From Bacillus proteolyticus (GTDB taxonomy: Bacteria; Bacillota; Bacilli; Bacillales; Bacillaceae_G): a stretch of 64,000 bases of DNA. Below the pieces are notes generated by a model. The model was not told the origin of the DNA. It searched no databases and saw nothing but the letters and a program-made list of their open reading frames with translations. Below are positions 37,229-45,994 of the stretch, piece after piece; the stretch's first letter is position 1, and each line of letters starts with the position of its first letter. A program made the translations under genes and the position numbers. The stretch covers positions 1 to 64,000 of the forward strand of contig NZ_MACH01000002.1 of assembly GCF_001884065.1 (NCBI RefSeq), in the 5' to 3' direction.

Positions 37229-38327
37229 ACGCTTTCTTTCCCTTTTCTATTGCTTGTTCATACAAGCCTTTGTGTTCTTTATATTCACTTGGAACGAAAC
37301 TCTTATAGAAGAACGAAAGCCAGCTATCTCCTTTTTTATATCCTTCTTCTCGAATTTCCGCTGCCTTTTTATTTGATTTAAATCCTTCAGTAAACCATTT
37401 CTTTAATGTTTCATTCTTTTCATATTTAGCAGGAACTTTTAAGTCGTAGTTTTCAAATGCATATGTATATCCAGCTTTTTCCGCTGCCTTTTTAGCAGAC
37501 TTATATCCCTTTTCATACGCAGCTTCATATGCTTTCACATATACATCCTTTTCAGTATTCCCAGGTTTCTTTTCAGCTAACTCTTTACCACCCTTTTCAC
37601 CGAGTTCTGCTTGCTCTTTTTCAATCTTTGTTGTTCTCTCTTTATTCCCTACTTGGAAACCTTCTGCAAAGTTCACCTTAAATTCAGGAATAATTTGAAT
37701 ATCGTCCATTGTCTCTTGTGCTAACCCTTGCTCTTTACCTTTTTCAAAATGCGCTTTTTTCTGTTCTTCTAAAGACCATGCCGCAGCATACGCAGTTGTA
37801 AATGCTTGTTTATATGCATCTGACTTTCCAGCTACATGTCCTTCTGCATTATTCTTTCCTGCTTTAAAATCTATCTCTCCGCTTTTTTGCCCTTCAGCTT
37901 GTCCCTTTTCAGATTCTGCTTTGCGTTGTTCTTCTGCTTTGCGTTGTTCTTCTGCAACTCGCTGTCTCTCTTCCTCTGCTTTGCGCTGTTCTTCTGCAGC
38001 ACGCTGTCTCTCTTCCTCTGCTTTACGTGCTTCTTCTGCTTTACGTTGTTTTTCAGCCTCAGCATTGCGCTGCACTTCCGCTTGTCTTTCAGCTTCTACG
38101 GCACCATTATTATTTTGACTAGGGGCTGGATCCGTTGCACCACTACTAGAAGCTGGTTTATTGTGATAGTGATATTCCCCGTACTGTAATCCCCATTTTT
38201 CACAATTTGTACGACACGTATGTCCAGCATTCGCATCTGTACGCCCTGGATGTGCATAAGCAGAAATTGGTGCTACCAATAACGCTACACTTGTTGTTAA
38301 AAGAAGTTTCTTCACCTGTTGTCTCAC
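37227..38327 (-). CDS. Secreted YHYH-domain protein with a charged coiled-coil repeat
   Basis: This 366-residue protein starts at a GTG seven bases after GGAGG; an upstream TTG overlaps that site. A Sec signal ends at about residue 25 (ISAYA). A small YHYH domain follows, with AHPGRTDANAGHTCRTNCEK and GEYHYH; the His and paired Cys suggest metal binding. Residues about 80-150 are a Glu/Lys/Arg/Gln-rich coiled coil built from KAEEERQR-type units. The C-terminal half has repeated GY/KG segments, such as AYEKGYKSAKKAAEKAGY, of unknown role. No LPXTG anchor is present, so it is not an obvious substrate of the neighbouring sortase. Confidence 0.75.
   Translation of the reverse strand: MRQQVKKLLLTTSVALLVAPISAYAHPGRTDANAGHTCRTNCEKWGLQYGEYHYHNKPASSSGATDPAPSQNNNGAVEAERQAEVQRNAEAEKQRKAEEARKAEEERQRAAEEQRKAEEERQRVAEEQRKAEEQRKAESEKGQAEGQKSGEIDFKAGKNNAEGHVAGKSDAYKQAFTTAYAAAWSLEEQKKAHFEKGKEQGLAQETMDDIQIIPEFKVNFAEGFQVGNKERTTKIEKEQAELGEKGGKELAEKKPGNTEKDVYVKAYEAAYEKGYKSAKKAAEKAGYTYAFENYDLKVPAKYEKNETLKKWFTEGFKSNKKAAEIREEGYKKGDSWLSFFYKSFVPSEYKEHKGLYEQAIEKGKKA
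37917..38065 (-). repeat. Tandem coding repeat in the coiled-coil region
   Basis: Units of 15 to 45 bases recur, encoding AEEQRKAEEERQR-type heptads. The opposite strand also stays open across it, a composition effect. Slippage could vary its length between strains. Confidence 0.75.
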
Positions 38328-38426
38328 TCTTGTTCCTCCCAAAATCTAGAATTCTAACTTTATTATACATAAATAGAAGGATTTTTAAATACCAACTAAA
38401 ATATTCTATTATTTCTCAACAATAGT

Positions 38427-38468
38427 AAAAAAGAAGGTCAACTCTTTAAAGAGTTGACCTTCTTTTTT
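38427..38468 (-). terminator. Terminator of srtA
   Basis: AAAAAAGAAGGTCAACTC and GAGTTGACCTTCTTTTTT meet across a small palindromic loop. The srtA stop codon lies at its edge. Confidence 0.92.
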
Positions 38469-39099
38469 ACTTCTTCGCCTTCGTTCCTACTAAATCACCA
38501 GCTACAACATAACGCTTAGAATTATCTTTTACAGATACACATGTAATAAGCGTTATCTCATCTTTCCCATGATCTTCTACAACTTCCCATTTATCCGGAG
38601 TTACTTCAGATACACCAGTAACAGCGTACTCATATTCATTTTCATTATCATATAAATAAATTTTATCGCCTTTTTTCAAAGATGCTATATCACTAAATAA
38701 AACACCTTTTTTAGACATATTATGTCCTGCTAGCGCGTAATTCCCTTTTCCCATTACTTGATTTTCTTTTACTGTCGCTGCACCTGACAATAGGTTTTTC
38801 TCAGTAGAAGCTTTTAAAACGGGAAGTTCTACTGAAACACTTGGAATCGAAATACGACCGATTACTTGTGTCTTATCTAACGATGCATTCGCTACTTCTG
38901 CCAAGTCTGGTTGATTAATTTTTGAAGCATCTACAAATTCCGTTTCATGCTTTTCATATGCCATCTTTTGAACTGCTTGCACATTTTCTGTCTGTTTCGT
39001 TTCTGCCTTATATCCATCATAGAACGGCTTTCCAATTAACACACCACCTACAACAAATAGCAGGATTGCTACTATACTATAAATTCTTTGCTTGTTCAT
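38467..39099 (-). CDS. srtA: Class A sortase
   Basis: This 210-residue transpeptidase anchors LPXTG proteins to the cell wall. An N-terminal helix (about residues 6-25) holds it in the membrane, and the catalytic domain faces outward. The residues fall at His126 (LAGHNMS), Cys187 (TLITC) and Arg196 (SKRYVV), the positions I recall for B. anthracis SrtA. It is monocistronic. No LPXTG gene is seen in the window. Confidence 0.95.
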   Translation of the reverse strand: MNKQRIYSIVAILLFVVGGVLIGKPFYDGYKAETKQTENVQAVQKMAYEKHETEFVDASKINQPDLAEVANASLDKTQVIGRISIPSVSVELPVLKASTEKNLLSGAATVKENQVMGKGNYALAGHNMSKKGVLFSDIASLKKGDKIYLYDNENEYEYAVTGVSEVTPDKWEVVEDHGKDEITLITCVSVKDNSKRYVVAGDLVGTKAKK

Positions 39100-39181
39100 A
39101 TACGATTCCTTTCCGTTACAAAATCTTACTCTATATAAAATGATAAGACAATATTGCTATATGTACAAGTGTAAGCTGAAA

Positions 39182-39216
39182 AGAAACCTTCTCGCTTCAG
39201 CAAGAAGGTTTCTTTT
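39182..39216 (-). terminator. Terminator of XRE/membrane pair 2
   Basis: On the minus strand AAAGAAACCTTCTTGC and GAAGGTTTCTTTT pair around a GC-rich loop, directly after the membrane-protein stop. Confidence 0.85.
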
Positions 39217-39690
39217 TTAGACTAATTTATTTCTGTACAGGGATACGTAAAAGACTGTCATTTGAATAAAAAGCATGAAAAATAAAATATATAATGGGTA
39301 TCCAGGAATATATAAATTAGCTACAGGAGAAAGTGTTAAAAATCCAATAGCAATAACTATTCCATACCAGAATGAAACAAATGTTGTCCGGCATGCCTTT
39401 TGTGTAATTGCCTTTTCCCGCTCGTCTTCTTGTGGAAATAATAACGGGTACATCCAATAAGAAAGTGCTTTATGTTTCTTCTTTTGAATTTTATAAAAAA
39501 CCGTCGTTATAATAGCTACAATTGTTAACACTCCTAATGGTATCATATTGATTGTTACTTCAAACGGTAATTTCTCAGTTTCAATAATATTTGCTAGCTC
39601 TATCCAAGCATAATAGAGCTCAATAAACGCCCAAAAAGCTATCATAAATCTCAGCACATTTAAGATATAAGAAACCCCAATTCTATTCAT
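39217..39690 (-). CDS. Membrane protein paired with an XRE regulator (pair 2), DUF2178-like
   Basis: This 157-residue protein has four hydrophobic segments (about 8-30, 45-65, 103-123, 128-148). Between helices 2 and 3 it has the motif PLLFPQEDEREKAIT, a loop with the DERE element seen in DUF2178-like proteins. AAGGAGGGGGA precedes the ATG. Its start overlaps the regulator's end by eight bases. The function is unknown; the pairing suggests it either responds to or tunes the regulator. Confidence 0.78.
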   Translation of the reverse strand: MNRIGVSYILNVLRFMIAFWAFIELYYAWIELANIIETEKLPFEVTINMIPLGVLTIVAIITTVFYKIQKKKHKALSYWMYPLLFPQEDEREKAITQKACRTTFVSFWYGIVIAIGFLTLSPVANLYIPGYPLYILFFMLFIQMTVFYVSLYRNKLV

Positions 39691-39901
39691 TCTCTTCCCC
39701 CTCCTTATTTAAAACAAACACATCTTCCATCTTTAACTCGAATACATCACAAATCATCAATGCTAGTAACAATGAAGGAACGTAATCTCCTTTTTCAATT
39801 GCCGCGATTGTTTGTCTCGTTACTCCAACCTTTTCTGCTAATACACTTTGCGAAAAATTAAAGCGTGCTCTTAATTCCTTCACTCTGTTTAAAATGGTCA
39901 A
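39683..39901 (-). CDS. Small XRE-family transcriptional regulator (pair 2)
   Basis: This 72-residue protein is a Cro/C1 helix-turn-helix: ARFNFSQSVLAEKVGVTR then TIAAIEKGDYVPSLLLAL, with a short acidic tail. The core KVGVTRQTI is shared with the XRE protein of pair 1, but the rest differs. The TTG at 39901 follows AGAGGTGG and gives the usual MTILNRVKEL start; a GTG at 39910 is the alternative. Confidence 0.83.
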   Translation of the reverse strand: MTILNRVKELRARFNFSQSVLAEKVGVTRQTIAAIEKGDYVPSLLLALMICDVFELKMEDVFVLNKEGEENE

Positions 39902-39972
39902 ATTTACCACCTCTTACCATCATTGTATGCAACTCTTAACAAAATGTAAACTCAACTTAACATTATTTTTGT

Positions 39973-40000
39973 AAAAAAATCCAACTTCACGTATTGTAAA
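39973..40000 (-). terminator. Terminator of the 3D-domain protein gene
   Basis: On the minus strand GAAATCCAAC and GTTGGATTTTTTT pair around a 15-base loop, just after the stop codon. Confidence 0.8.
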
Positions 40001-40013
40001 GTTGGATTTCGTT

Positions 40014-41267
40014 TTAGTTTAAAATTGTAACTTTAACACTTCTTCTGCCCCAATTATTAGCTGCAGCTGAATCCGGCATTAATAAATCAATTATATGACC
40101 TTTAATCGCACTACCAGTATCTCCAGCAATCGCTGTTCCATAGCCTTCTACATAAACAGTAGAACCTAATGGAATCACAGCTGGATCTACTGCAATTAGT
40201 TTCATGTTTGGATTTGCAGTCAAATTATGTCCTAACTTAGATTTTACAGTTTCACCCGGTTTATAGCCATTTTCAGATGGATCAGCTGTATAAGCAGTTG
40301 CTGTTACATAAAATTCTTTTCCACCTTGAGCTGGTTTAGGGTCTGGCTTAGACTCTGGTGTTGTATTTTTTGCTACAGGCTCTGCCGGCTTAGCTGCCTG
40401 TTCTTCTTTTTGCTTAGCTGCTGCTGCCTTCGCTTTTGCTAACTCTTCTTGCTCAGCCTTTGCAGCTGCTTCCGCTTTTGCGCGCTCTTCTGCTGCAATT
40501 CTTGCTGCTTCTTGTTCACGAGCAATTGTTTCTTGTACTGCTTTCATATTTGCTTCAACTTTTGCTTTTTCTTCTGCTGCTAAATTAATTTGATTTGCAA
40601 TCGCATTATATTTAGCTTGAACCGTTTGTAAGTTATCTTGACGTTTTTTCAAGTTATCTTGCAAATCAGCTTGTGCTTTTGCTAATTTTTGCTTATCTAC
40701 TACTAAAGATGCTTCTTTTTCGTCAATCGCTTTTTTATCTTCTTCAATTTGACGAAGATCTTGTTCTTGTAGACGTAAAATTTCTTTATCTGCATCTAAA
40801 ATTGTAGATACCGCGTTCATACGTTGTATGAAATCAGCAAAGTTTTTTGATTCTACAACAACTTCTACTACTAAACTCGTATTTGAGCTATTTTGAACAG
40901 AAACCATACGTTTTTTCATAATATCCTTACGAGCAAGGACTTTATCTTCTAAAACGATAATATCTGCTTTTTTTTGTTCAATCTGCTTATGTGTTTCATC
41001 GATTTTACGTTGAATAGCAGATTGATCCTCTTTATTTTTTGCAATTGTATTATTTAAATTATGTAGTTCGTTTTCGATACCTTTAATTTCTTTACTAACA
41101 GCTTGCTTCTCTTGCTCTTTCTTTTGCATTTCTGCATCGTTTTGTTGCAATTGCTGTTGCATGTTGTTAAGTTTCTCGTCGTTTGACTCTGCTTTTACAG
41201 CGACTGTACTAGAAAGACCGATAATTCCTGCTAATACTAGACTACTGATTCGCTTAAAATAGTTCAT
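40014..41267 (-). CDS. Secreted cell-wall protein: coiled coil plus 3D (lytic transglycosylase-like) domain
   Basis: This 417-residue exported protein has a signal peptide (residues 1-27, cleavage near VKA). A long coiled coil (about 28-250) resembles the N-terminal part of PcsB/CwlO-type wall proteins. An Ala/Lys/Glu-rich stretch and a Pro-rich linker follow (about 250-320). The C-terminal 3D domain (about 325-417) keeps its three aspartates: VDPAVIPLGS, AGDTGSAIKG and IDLLMPD, as in YocH, EntFM-type and MltA-like proteins. Wall turnover is the likely role. It stands alone. Confidence 0.87.
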   Translation of the reverse strand: MNYFKRISSLVLAGIIGLSSTVAVKAESNDEKLNNMQQQLQQNDAEMQKKEQEKQAVSKEIKGIENELHNLNNTIAKNKEDQSAIQRKIDETHKQIEQKKADIIVLEDKVLARKDIMKKRMVSVQNSSNTSLVVEVVVESKNFADFIQRMNAVSTILDADKEILRLQEQDLRQIEEDKKAIDEKEASLVVDKQKLAKAQADLQDNLKKRQDNLQTVQAKYNAIANQINLAAEEKAKVEANMKAVQETIAREQEAARIAAEERAKAEAAAKAEQEELAKAKAAAAKQKEEQAAKPAEPVAKNTTPESKPDPKPAQGGKEFYVTATAYTADPSENGYKPGETVKSKLGHNLTANPNMKLIAVDPAVIPLGSTVYVEGYGTAIAGDTGSAIKGHIIDLLMPDSAAANNWGRRSVKVTILN

Positions 41268-41488
41268 AATCCGACTCCCTTCTTATACAGTTATACATGA
41301 TTTATTTTACAGTTTGTTTACAAAACCATTAAATACAGTTTATTTTTCATGACAAAAAAGAGAGAATTATGAATAAAATGTAATAGATTCTTAAATATTT
41401 AAAAAATACTATATTTAAATATTACAAAAGATGCTAGAATCCAAATATAGAAAAATTAAAAACCCTAAAGGTGGTTGAATTAAATAAA

Positions 41489-42433
41489 ATGTTTACTCAA
41501 AAGAAATCACTCCAACATAAAATTGATCAACTAGAAACTCATATACATGAACTAGAAACAGAATTAAAACAAAAAGATGTGGAAAAACAAGAAATTATAT
41601 CTTATATCCATAATCGTGTAAAAAACGTTATGCAAGAGCACGAACTTGTAAATAACCAACATCATACACTCCAAAATTTAATTCAACAATTGAACGCATG
41701 CTTTGAAAATGTTTCTATGCGTACTACACATTCCAACGAATTAAATAAAGAAATGCTACAAAAAGAGAAAAACTTAATTCAAGCTATTGAGGAAATTATC
41801 GATTGCTCTAATGAAGGAAAAGAATCCGTTCATCGCTTACTCATTGTAATTAATAAGTTAGGTGAACAATCTCAACGTACTTCTAATAGTATGAATCATT
41901 TAAGTGAACGCTCTAAAGAAATTGAACAAATTGTAGAAGTGATTCAAAACATTGCAGCACAAACAAATTTACTAGCGTTAAATGCAAGTATTGAAGCTGC
42001 ACGTGCTGGAGAACACGGTAAAGGATTCGCTGTTGTTGCTAATGAAGTAAGAAAACTAGCAGAAAGCACAGCTGAAAGTACAAAAAACATCGGTAACTTA
42101 ACGAAAAAAATTCAAGAAGAAATTGAAAAAGCATATGAAAATACAAAAGATAATTTACATTTAGTTGATGAAGGTGTAGAAATGAGCGCTGATACTAACG
42201 CTAGAATCGAAAATATTTTAATTATGATTCAAACATTACAAAGTGGCGCTACAAATGTTATTAAAGCTATCGAGAACCAAAAATCTTGTAATGATGATAT
42301 ATTACGAGAATTTGAAAATACACAACTACTGTTCCAAAAGTTAAATACTACTATTATGAATCATATTAATGATGCTGAAAAAGTTGATGTCCAATTATCA
42401 AAAAGTATTCAAGAAATAGTTATTTCTCAGTAA
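41489..42433 (+). CDS. Soluble methyl-accepting chemotaxis-type signalling protein
   Basis: This 314-residue protein has no membrane segment. A coiled coil (about 1-110) precedes the signalling hairpin, whose tip carries [20 protein letters not shown] and [20 protein letters not shown]. It should dock CheA/CheW in the cytoplasm. The N-terminal input region has no recognised sensory domain. The ATG at 41489 is 14 bases after AGGTGG; a GTG at 41471 in the same frame is possible. Confidence 0.88.
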   Translation: MFTQKKSLQHKIDQLETHIHELETELKQKDVEKQEIISYIHNRVKNVMQEHELVNNQHHTLQNLIQQLNACFENVSMRTTHSNELNKEMLQKEKNLIQAIEEIIDCSNEGKESVHRLLIVINKLGEQSQRTSNSMNHLSERSKEIEQIVEVIQNIAAQTNLLALNASIEAARAGEHGKGFAVVANEVRKLAESTAESTKNIGNLTKKIQEEIEKAYENTKDNLHLVDEGVEMSADTNARIENILIMIQTLQSGATNVIKAIENQKSCNDDILREFENTQLLFQKLNTTIMNHINDAEKVDVQLSKSIQEIVISQ

Positions 42434-42436
42434 TAT

Positions 42437-42470
42437 AAAAAATCCCCTATGACGTAGTAGGGGATTTTTT
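42437..42470 (+). terminator. Terminator after the chemoreceptor gene
   Basis: AAAAAATCCCCTA and TAGGGGATTTTTT flank a short loop directly after the stop codon. Confidence 0.92.
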
Positions 42471-42565
42471 ATATATTTCGAATATTATTTTCTTCTCAAT
42501 ATTCGCTCTCTCTTTTGTTATAATAAAAAAGTTGTTTCTTTCGACTAATACACAAGGAGGATGTT

Positions 42566-43378
42566 ATGGAACAATTTTATTACATTTTAAAATATTTAAT
42601 TCTTGGTCTATTCCAAGGACTAACAGAACCAATTCCGATTTCTTCAAGCGGTCACCTCGTTTTAGCACAGCATTTGCTAGGACTAAAAATAGAAGGGTTT
42701 AGCTTTGAGCTACTTGTTAATTCAGCTTCATTATTAGCTGTATTACTTATTTATAGAAATGACTTAATTCGTCTAACAAAGAATGGTCTATCTTATATAT
42801 TTACAAGAGCAGAAGATGCAAAATCAGATTTTTTCTTTATTATTTACCTCGTTATTGCAACCATTCCAGCAGGTGTAATTGGAGTTTTGTTTAAAGATTA
42901 TATCGACCAATATTTAAAAGGTGTTAAAATGGTTGGGATTTCTCTTCTTATTACTGCTATCGGTCTTTGGATTATTCGAAACTTGCGTGGACGTAAAAAT
43001 GATGGCGATCTTTCTATGAAAGATGCAATCATTGTCGGTCTAGCACAAGCTTGCGCACTAATTCCTGGTATAAGCCGATCAGGTGCTACAATCGTAGCAG
43101 CAATGTTACTTGGTATGAAGCAAGAAACAGCTCTTCGCTTCTCATTCTTACTATACATTCCTGTTAGCTTAGGTGGTTTATTGTTAAGTATTACAGACAT
43201 TGCAAACGATCCAAATTTAGATACATTATTTGTCCCTTATATTGTTGCCTTCATCGCAACATTCATCATGACATATATTTCATTAAAATGGTTTATGAAC
43301 ATTATGGCAAAAGGAAATTTAAAATATTTCTCTTTCTACTGTATTATCGTAGGTGTACTAACTATCATTTTCTTATAA
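42566..43378 (+). CDS. uppP: Undecaprenyl-diphosphatase UppP (BacA)
   Basis: This 270-residue membrane phosphatase recycles undecaprenyl pyrophosphate to the carrier lipid for wall synthesis and gives bacitracin tolerance. Catalytic motifs are [18 protein letters not shown] (residues about 17-34, with the Glu and SSSGH) and [20 protein letters not shown] (about 164-183). The first motif has [10 protein letters not shown] where many UppP have EFLPISSTGH, so this is a divergent paralogue. B. cereus-group genomes have several uppP genes. AAGGAGGA precedes the ATG. Confidence 0.92.
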   Translation: MEQFYYILKYLILGLFQGLTEPIPISSSGHLVLAQHLLGLKIEGFSFELLVNSASLLAVLLIYRNDLIRLTKNGLSYIFTRAEDAKSDFFFIIYLVIATIPAGVIGVLFKDYIDQYLKGVKMVGISLLITAIGLWIIRNLRGRKNDGDLSMKDAIIVGLAQACALIPGISRSGATIVAAMLLGMKQETALRFSFLLYIPVSLGGLLLSITDIANDPNLDTLFVPYIVAFIATFIMTYISLKWFMNIMAKGNLKYFSFYCIIVGVLTIIFL

Positions 43379-43399
43379 AATGATAGTTAACACTCTTTA

Positions 43400-43440
43400 A
43401 AGCAAGTCATTCTATTCAAATGAGATGACTTGCTTTTTTC
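43400..43440 (+). terminator. Terminator after uppP
   Basis: AAGCAAGTCAT and ATGACTTGCTT flank a loop and are followed by TTTTTC. Confidence 0.85.
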
Positions 43441-43522
43441 TATTTCGAACTATTTTAACTTTGTTTTCAATTCTTTTTAGCGCTATAATGATAAACGAAA
43501 TTTCATTGAAAGGAGCTTCATT

Positions 43523-44674
43523 TTGACTGCATATTTATTTCCAGTAAAAACAGCATTTATTTTATTTCCTATTTTAGCAATGTTTCTCTTAATTCCTTTT
43601 TTAATATTTAATTATCGAAAATACGGTTACTTAAATAAATGGCGCTCATTTATTTTATACTCATTATTACTCTACTTATTAAATGCCTATTTCCTTGTTA
43701 TTTTGCCGTTACCACAAACGTACGATACTTGTAGCCTACAACCTGCTAATACACAGCACATGCAACTATCACCATTTTATTTCATACAAGAGATTAGTAA
43801 TCATACATCGGCAATTTTAACAAAACCAGCTACTTATTTCTTGTTATTAAAAGAATCTGCATTTTTACAAGTTGCTTTTAACGTTCTACTAACCGTTCCA
43901 TTCGGTATTTACTTACGTTATTATTTCCGACGTAGTTTCTTACAGACTATTTGTATTTCTTTTTGTCTTTCACTATTTTTCGAGCTAACACAGGTGACTG
44001 GATTGTACGGTATATATAATTGTGCCTATCGCTTATTCGATATCGACGATTTGTTTTTAAACACACTAGGTGGCGTAATTGGTTTTATCATTGCACCAAT
44101 ATTTACGTACTTCCTTCCAAAAGCGAGCGAGTTAGATAGTCATATTGATTTGGAAACGAAACCAGTTGGATTCGTTCGTCGCCTTATCGCGATGCAAATT
44201 GATTGGATTTTCTTATCTATCGTTGTACCTGTCATTAAAAACAAAGGAAATTCTTTCTTCATTTCTAATATTCAATCTTACACCAACATATACGAACTCA
44301 TTTTCATAACGTGTTCAATTTTTATTTACTTTATTATCATTCCATACTTTACGAATGGAAAAACAATTGGGAAAGCATTGCTTCGCATTTACGTGAAAGG
44401 AAAGTCAGATCGTATTACAATGAAGGAATTATTCATTCGTTACGGTATATTCTATTTCATTTTAGGCGGAATCAATTATATTCTTTCTAGTAGCTCTATC
44501 TTAAATATTACAGAGCCTTTAGTATTGCTGGTTACATTGTTGTTCCAATTCGTAATTAACGGCCTATTCATTATTCATGTTTTATTGCATGTATTTAGCC
44601 AGGATAAATTACTATTTTACGAGCATATCAGTCATACAAGAAATGCAATTCTACTTAAAAAAGCTGACAAATGA
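43523..44674 (+). CDS. VanZ-RDD fusion membrane protein
   Basis: This 383-residue protein fuses two membrane domains. Residues about 10-200 form a VanZ-like domain, with VILPLP after the second helix, FNVLLTVPFGIYLRYYF, FELTQ and FDIDDLFLNTLGGVIGF. Residues about 210-375 form an RDD domain starting GFVRRLIAMQIDWIFLS and containing NGKTIGKALLRI. The start is a TTG with AAAGGAG upstream. VanZ proteins give low-level teicoplanin resistance in some hosts, but a role here is not established. Its last codons lie in a hairpin shared with the convergent oxidase gene. Confidence 0.88.
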   Translation: MTAYLFPVKTAFILFPILAMFLLIPFLIFNYRKYGYLNKWRSFILYSLLLYLLNAYFLVILPLPQTYDTCSLQPANTQHMQLSPFYFIQEISNHTSAILTKPATYFLLLKESAFLQVAFNVLLTVPFGIYLRYYFRRSFLQTICISFCLSLFFELTQVTGLYGIYNCAYRLFDIDDLFLNTLGGVIGFIIAPIFTYFLPKASELDSHIDLETKPVGFVRRLIAMQIDWIFLSIVVPVIKNKGNSFFISNIQSYTNIYELIFITCSIFIYFIIIPYFTNGKTIGKALLRIYVKGKSDRITMKELFIRYGIFYFILGGINYILSSSSILNITEPLVLLVTLLFQFVINGLFIIHVLLHVFSQDKLLFYEHISHTRNAILLKKADK

Positions 44675-44692
44675 TTATTTGTCAGCTTTTTT
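44657..44692 (+). terminator. Bidirectional terminator made of two coding 3' ends
   Basis: AAAAAAGCTGACAAA (44657-44671) and TTTGTCAGCTTTTTT (44678-44692) are exact complements around a TGATTA loop. The loop is the TGA stop of the plus gene directly followed by the TAA stop of the minus gene. Confidence 0.9.
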
Positions 44693-45994
44693 CATACTCA
44701 TGAATAACTTTTCTGCATAAGGATTTAAAAACATTCCCGTTTCATCTAGTGACTTCCTCACTTGTAAAAACAAATGAAACTCTGGATATATATCTTGTAA
44801 TTGCTCATACGATAAAGTATGCATTTTCCCCCAATGCGGGCGTCCTTCATACTTTCGAAAGATTTGCTCCACCTCACCAAAATAAGCGGCATACTTCATA
44901 CCTTTATACATATGAACGGCAATATACGCTGAATCTCTTCCGTACGCTGGACTGAGCCATATATCATCACCTCTCACATACCGGCATTCAATCGGGAAGT
45001 GTACCTTATACTTTTTCTTTTCAATAAGATTTGAAATTTCTTCTACAACAGCCCTCATATACTTTGAAGGGACACTATACTCCATTTCATAAAATGGAAC
45101 CGTACGTGATGTAGCGAACACTTCATAGCTCGGGCCTATTATTTTTGTGTTTGGTACAGCCTTAGCTGATAATCGACTTACTGCTTTACTTATAGATGGA
45201 AACCATTTACACCCTTTAGATAACAAAGAGAACATCCTATTTTCAAGTAACTCCACCTTTAGTTTATGCCATTTCAAATCACTTTCTTTACTCATTGTTT
45301 CATTTGTAAATTTCACTTGCACCTCATCTGAATAAGGAAAAACGAAAAATTCAAAATGACGATTCTTCTTATATTCTTCTAGCTTGTTCATTACAGCAGA
45401 TAATGACTGCTTTTCACTTTCATAAACGAGCGAATACGCTGGGATAACTTTCAATTTTATCTTTACAATGATACCTAGCATTCCAAGCGACACCTGAAAT
45501 GCTTTCCAATATTCAACGTTTTCGGTTTCTGAACAAACTATACTCTCACCTGTTGATAAAACTGCCGTAATCTCTATAACTTGTGTTGATAAACTCCCAA
45601 ATGTAACACCCGTCCCATGAGTACCCGTACTAATCGCTCCAGCAATAGATTGTGAATCAATATCTCCTAAATTCTCTTGAGCATAACCTTTTTCCTCAAG
45701 TAACTTCCCTAAATCATATAACTTTGTTCCTGCCCATACTTCGGCAACCATCTTCTCTGCATCGATATTTGCAATGCCCTTCAATTCATCTAAAGAAACT
45801 AAAATTTCTTCCGTTTGCACGAGAGGTGTAAAAGAGTGCCCTGAACCGACAACACGAATTTTCTTTCCCTTTTTTCGTGCAAGCCCTACAACTTCCACTA
45901 CATCTTGTATACTTTTTGGATACATCGTATAATGCGGCGTTCCTTCTACATTCCCTGTCCAATTTCTCCATTTTTGTCCCTTTATAGAAAGCAT
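44675..45994 (-). CDS. FAD-linked sugar-lactone oxidase (D-arabinono-1,4-lactone oxidase type)
   Basis: This 439-residue oxidoreductase has an N-terminal PCMH-type FAD domain with VVGSGHSFTP (His53, the usual covalent FAD site) and DIDSQSIAGAISTGTHGTG (the second FAD motif). A C-terminal ALO domain ends with EGRPHWGKMH, with the conserved Trp-Gly-Lys, as in gulonolactone and arabinonolactone oxidases. GGGGGGAT precedes the ATG. It overlaps the 3' end of the deaminase/aldolase gene by 13 bases, so the two are co-translated. The true substrate is unknown. Confidence 0.88.
   Translation of the reverse strand: MLSIKGQKWRNWTGNVEGTPHYTMYPKSIQDVVEVVGLARKKGKKIRVVGSGHSFTPLVQTEEILVSLDELKGIANIDAEKMVAEVWAGTKLYDLGKLLEEKGYAQENLGDIDSQSIAGAISTGTHGTGVTFGSLSTQVIEITAVLSTGESIVCSETENVEYWKAFQVSLGMLGIIVKIKLKVIPAYSLVYESEKQSLSAVMNKLEEYKKNRHFEFFVFPYSDEVQVKFTNETMSKESDLKWHKLKVELLENRMFSLLSKGCKWFPSISKAVSRLSAKAVPNTKIIGPSYEVFATSRTVPFYEMEYSVPSKYMRAVVEEISNLIEKKKYKVHFPIECRYVRGDDIWLSPAYGRDSAYIAVHMYKGMKYAAYFGEVEQIFRKYEGRPHWGKMHTLSYEQLQDIYPEFHLFLQVRKSLDETGMFLNPYAEKLFMSMKKADK

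Noticed and set aside
37836-38189. Several plus-strand frames opposite the coiled-coil repeat, including Cys/Ser-rich and Phe/Leu-rich ones
   Set aside because: They mirror the repetitive Glu/Lys/Arg codons of the real minus-strand gene and have no start signals.
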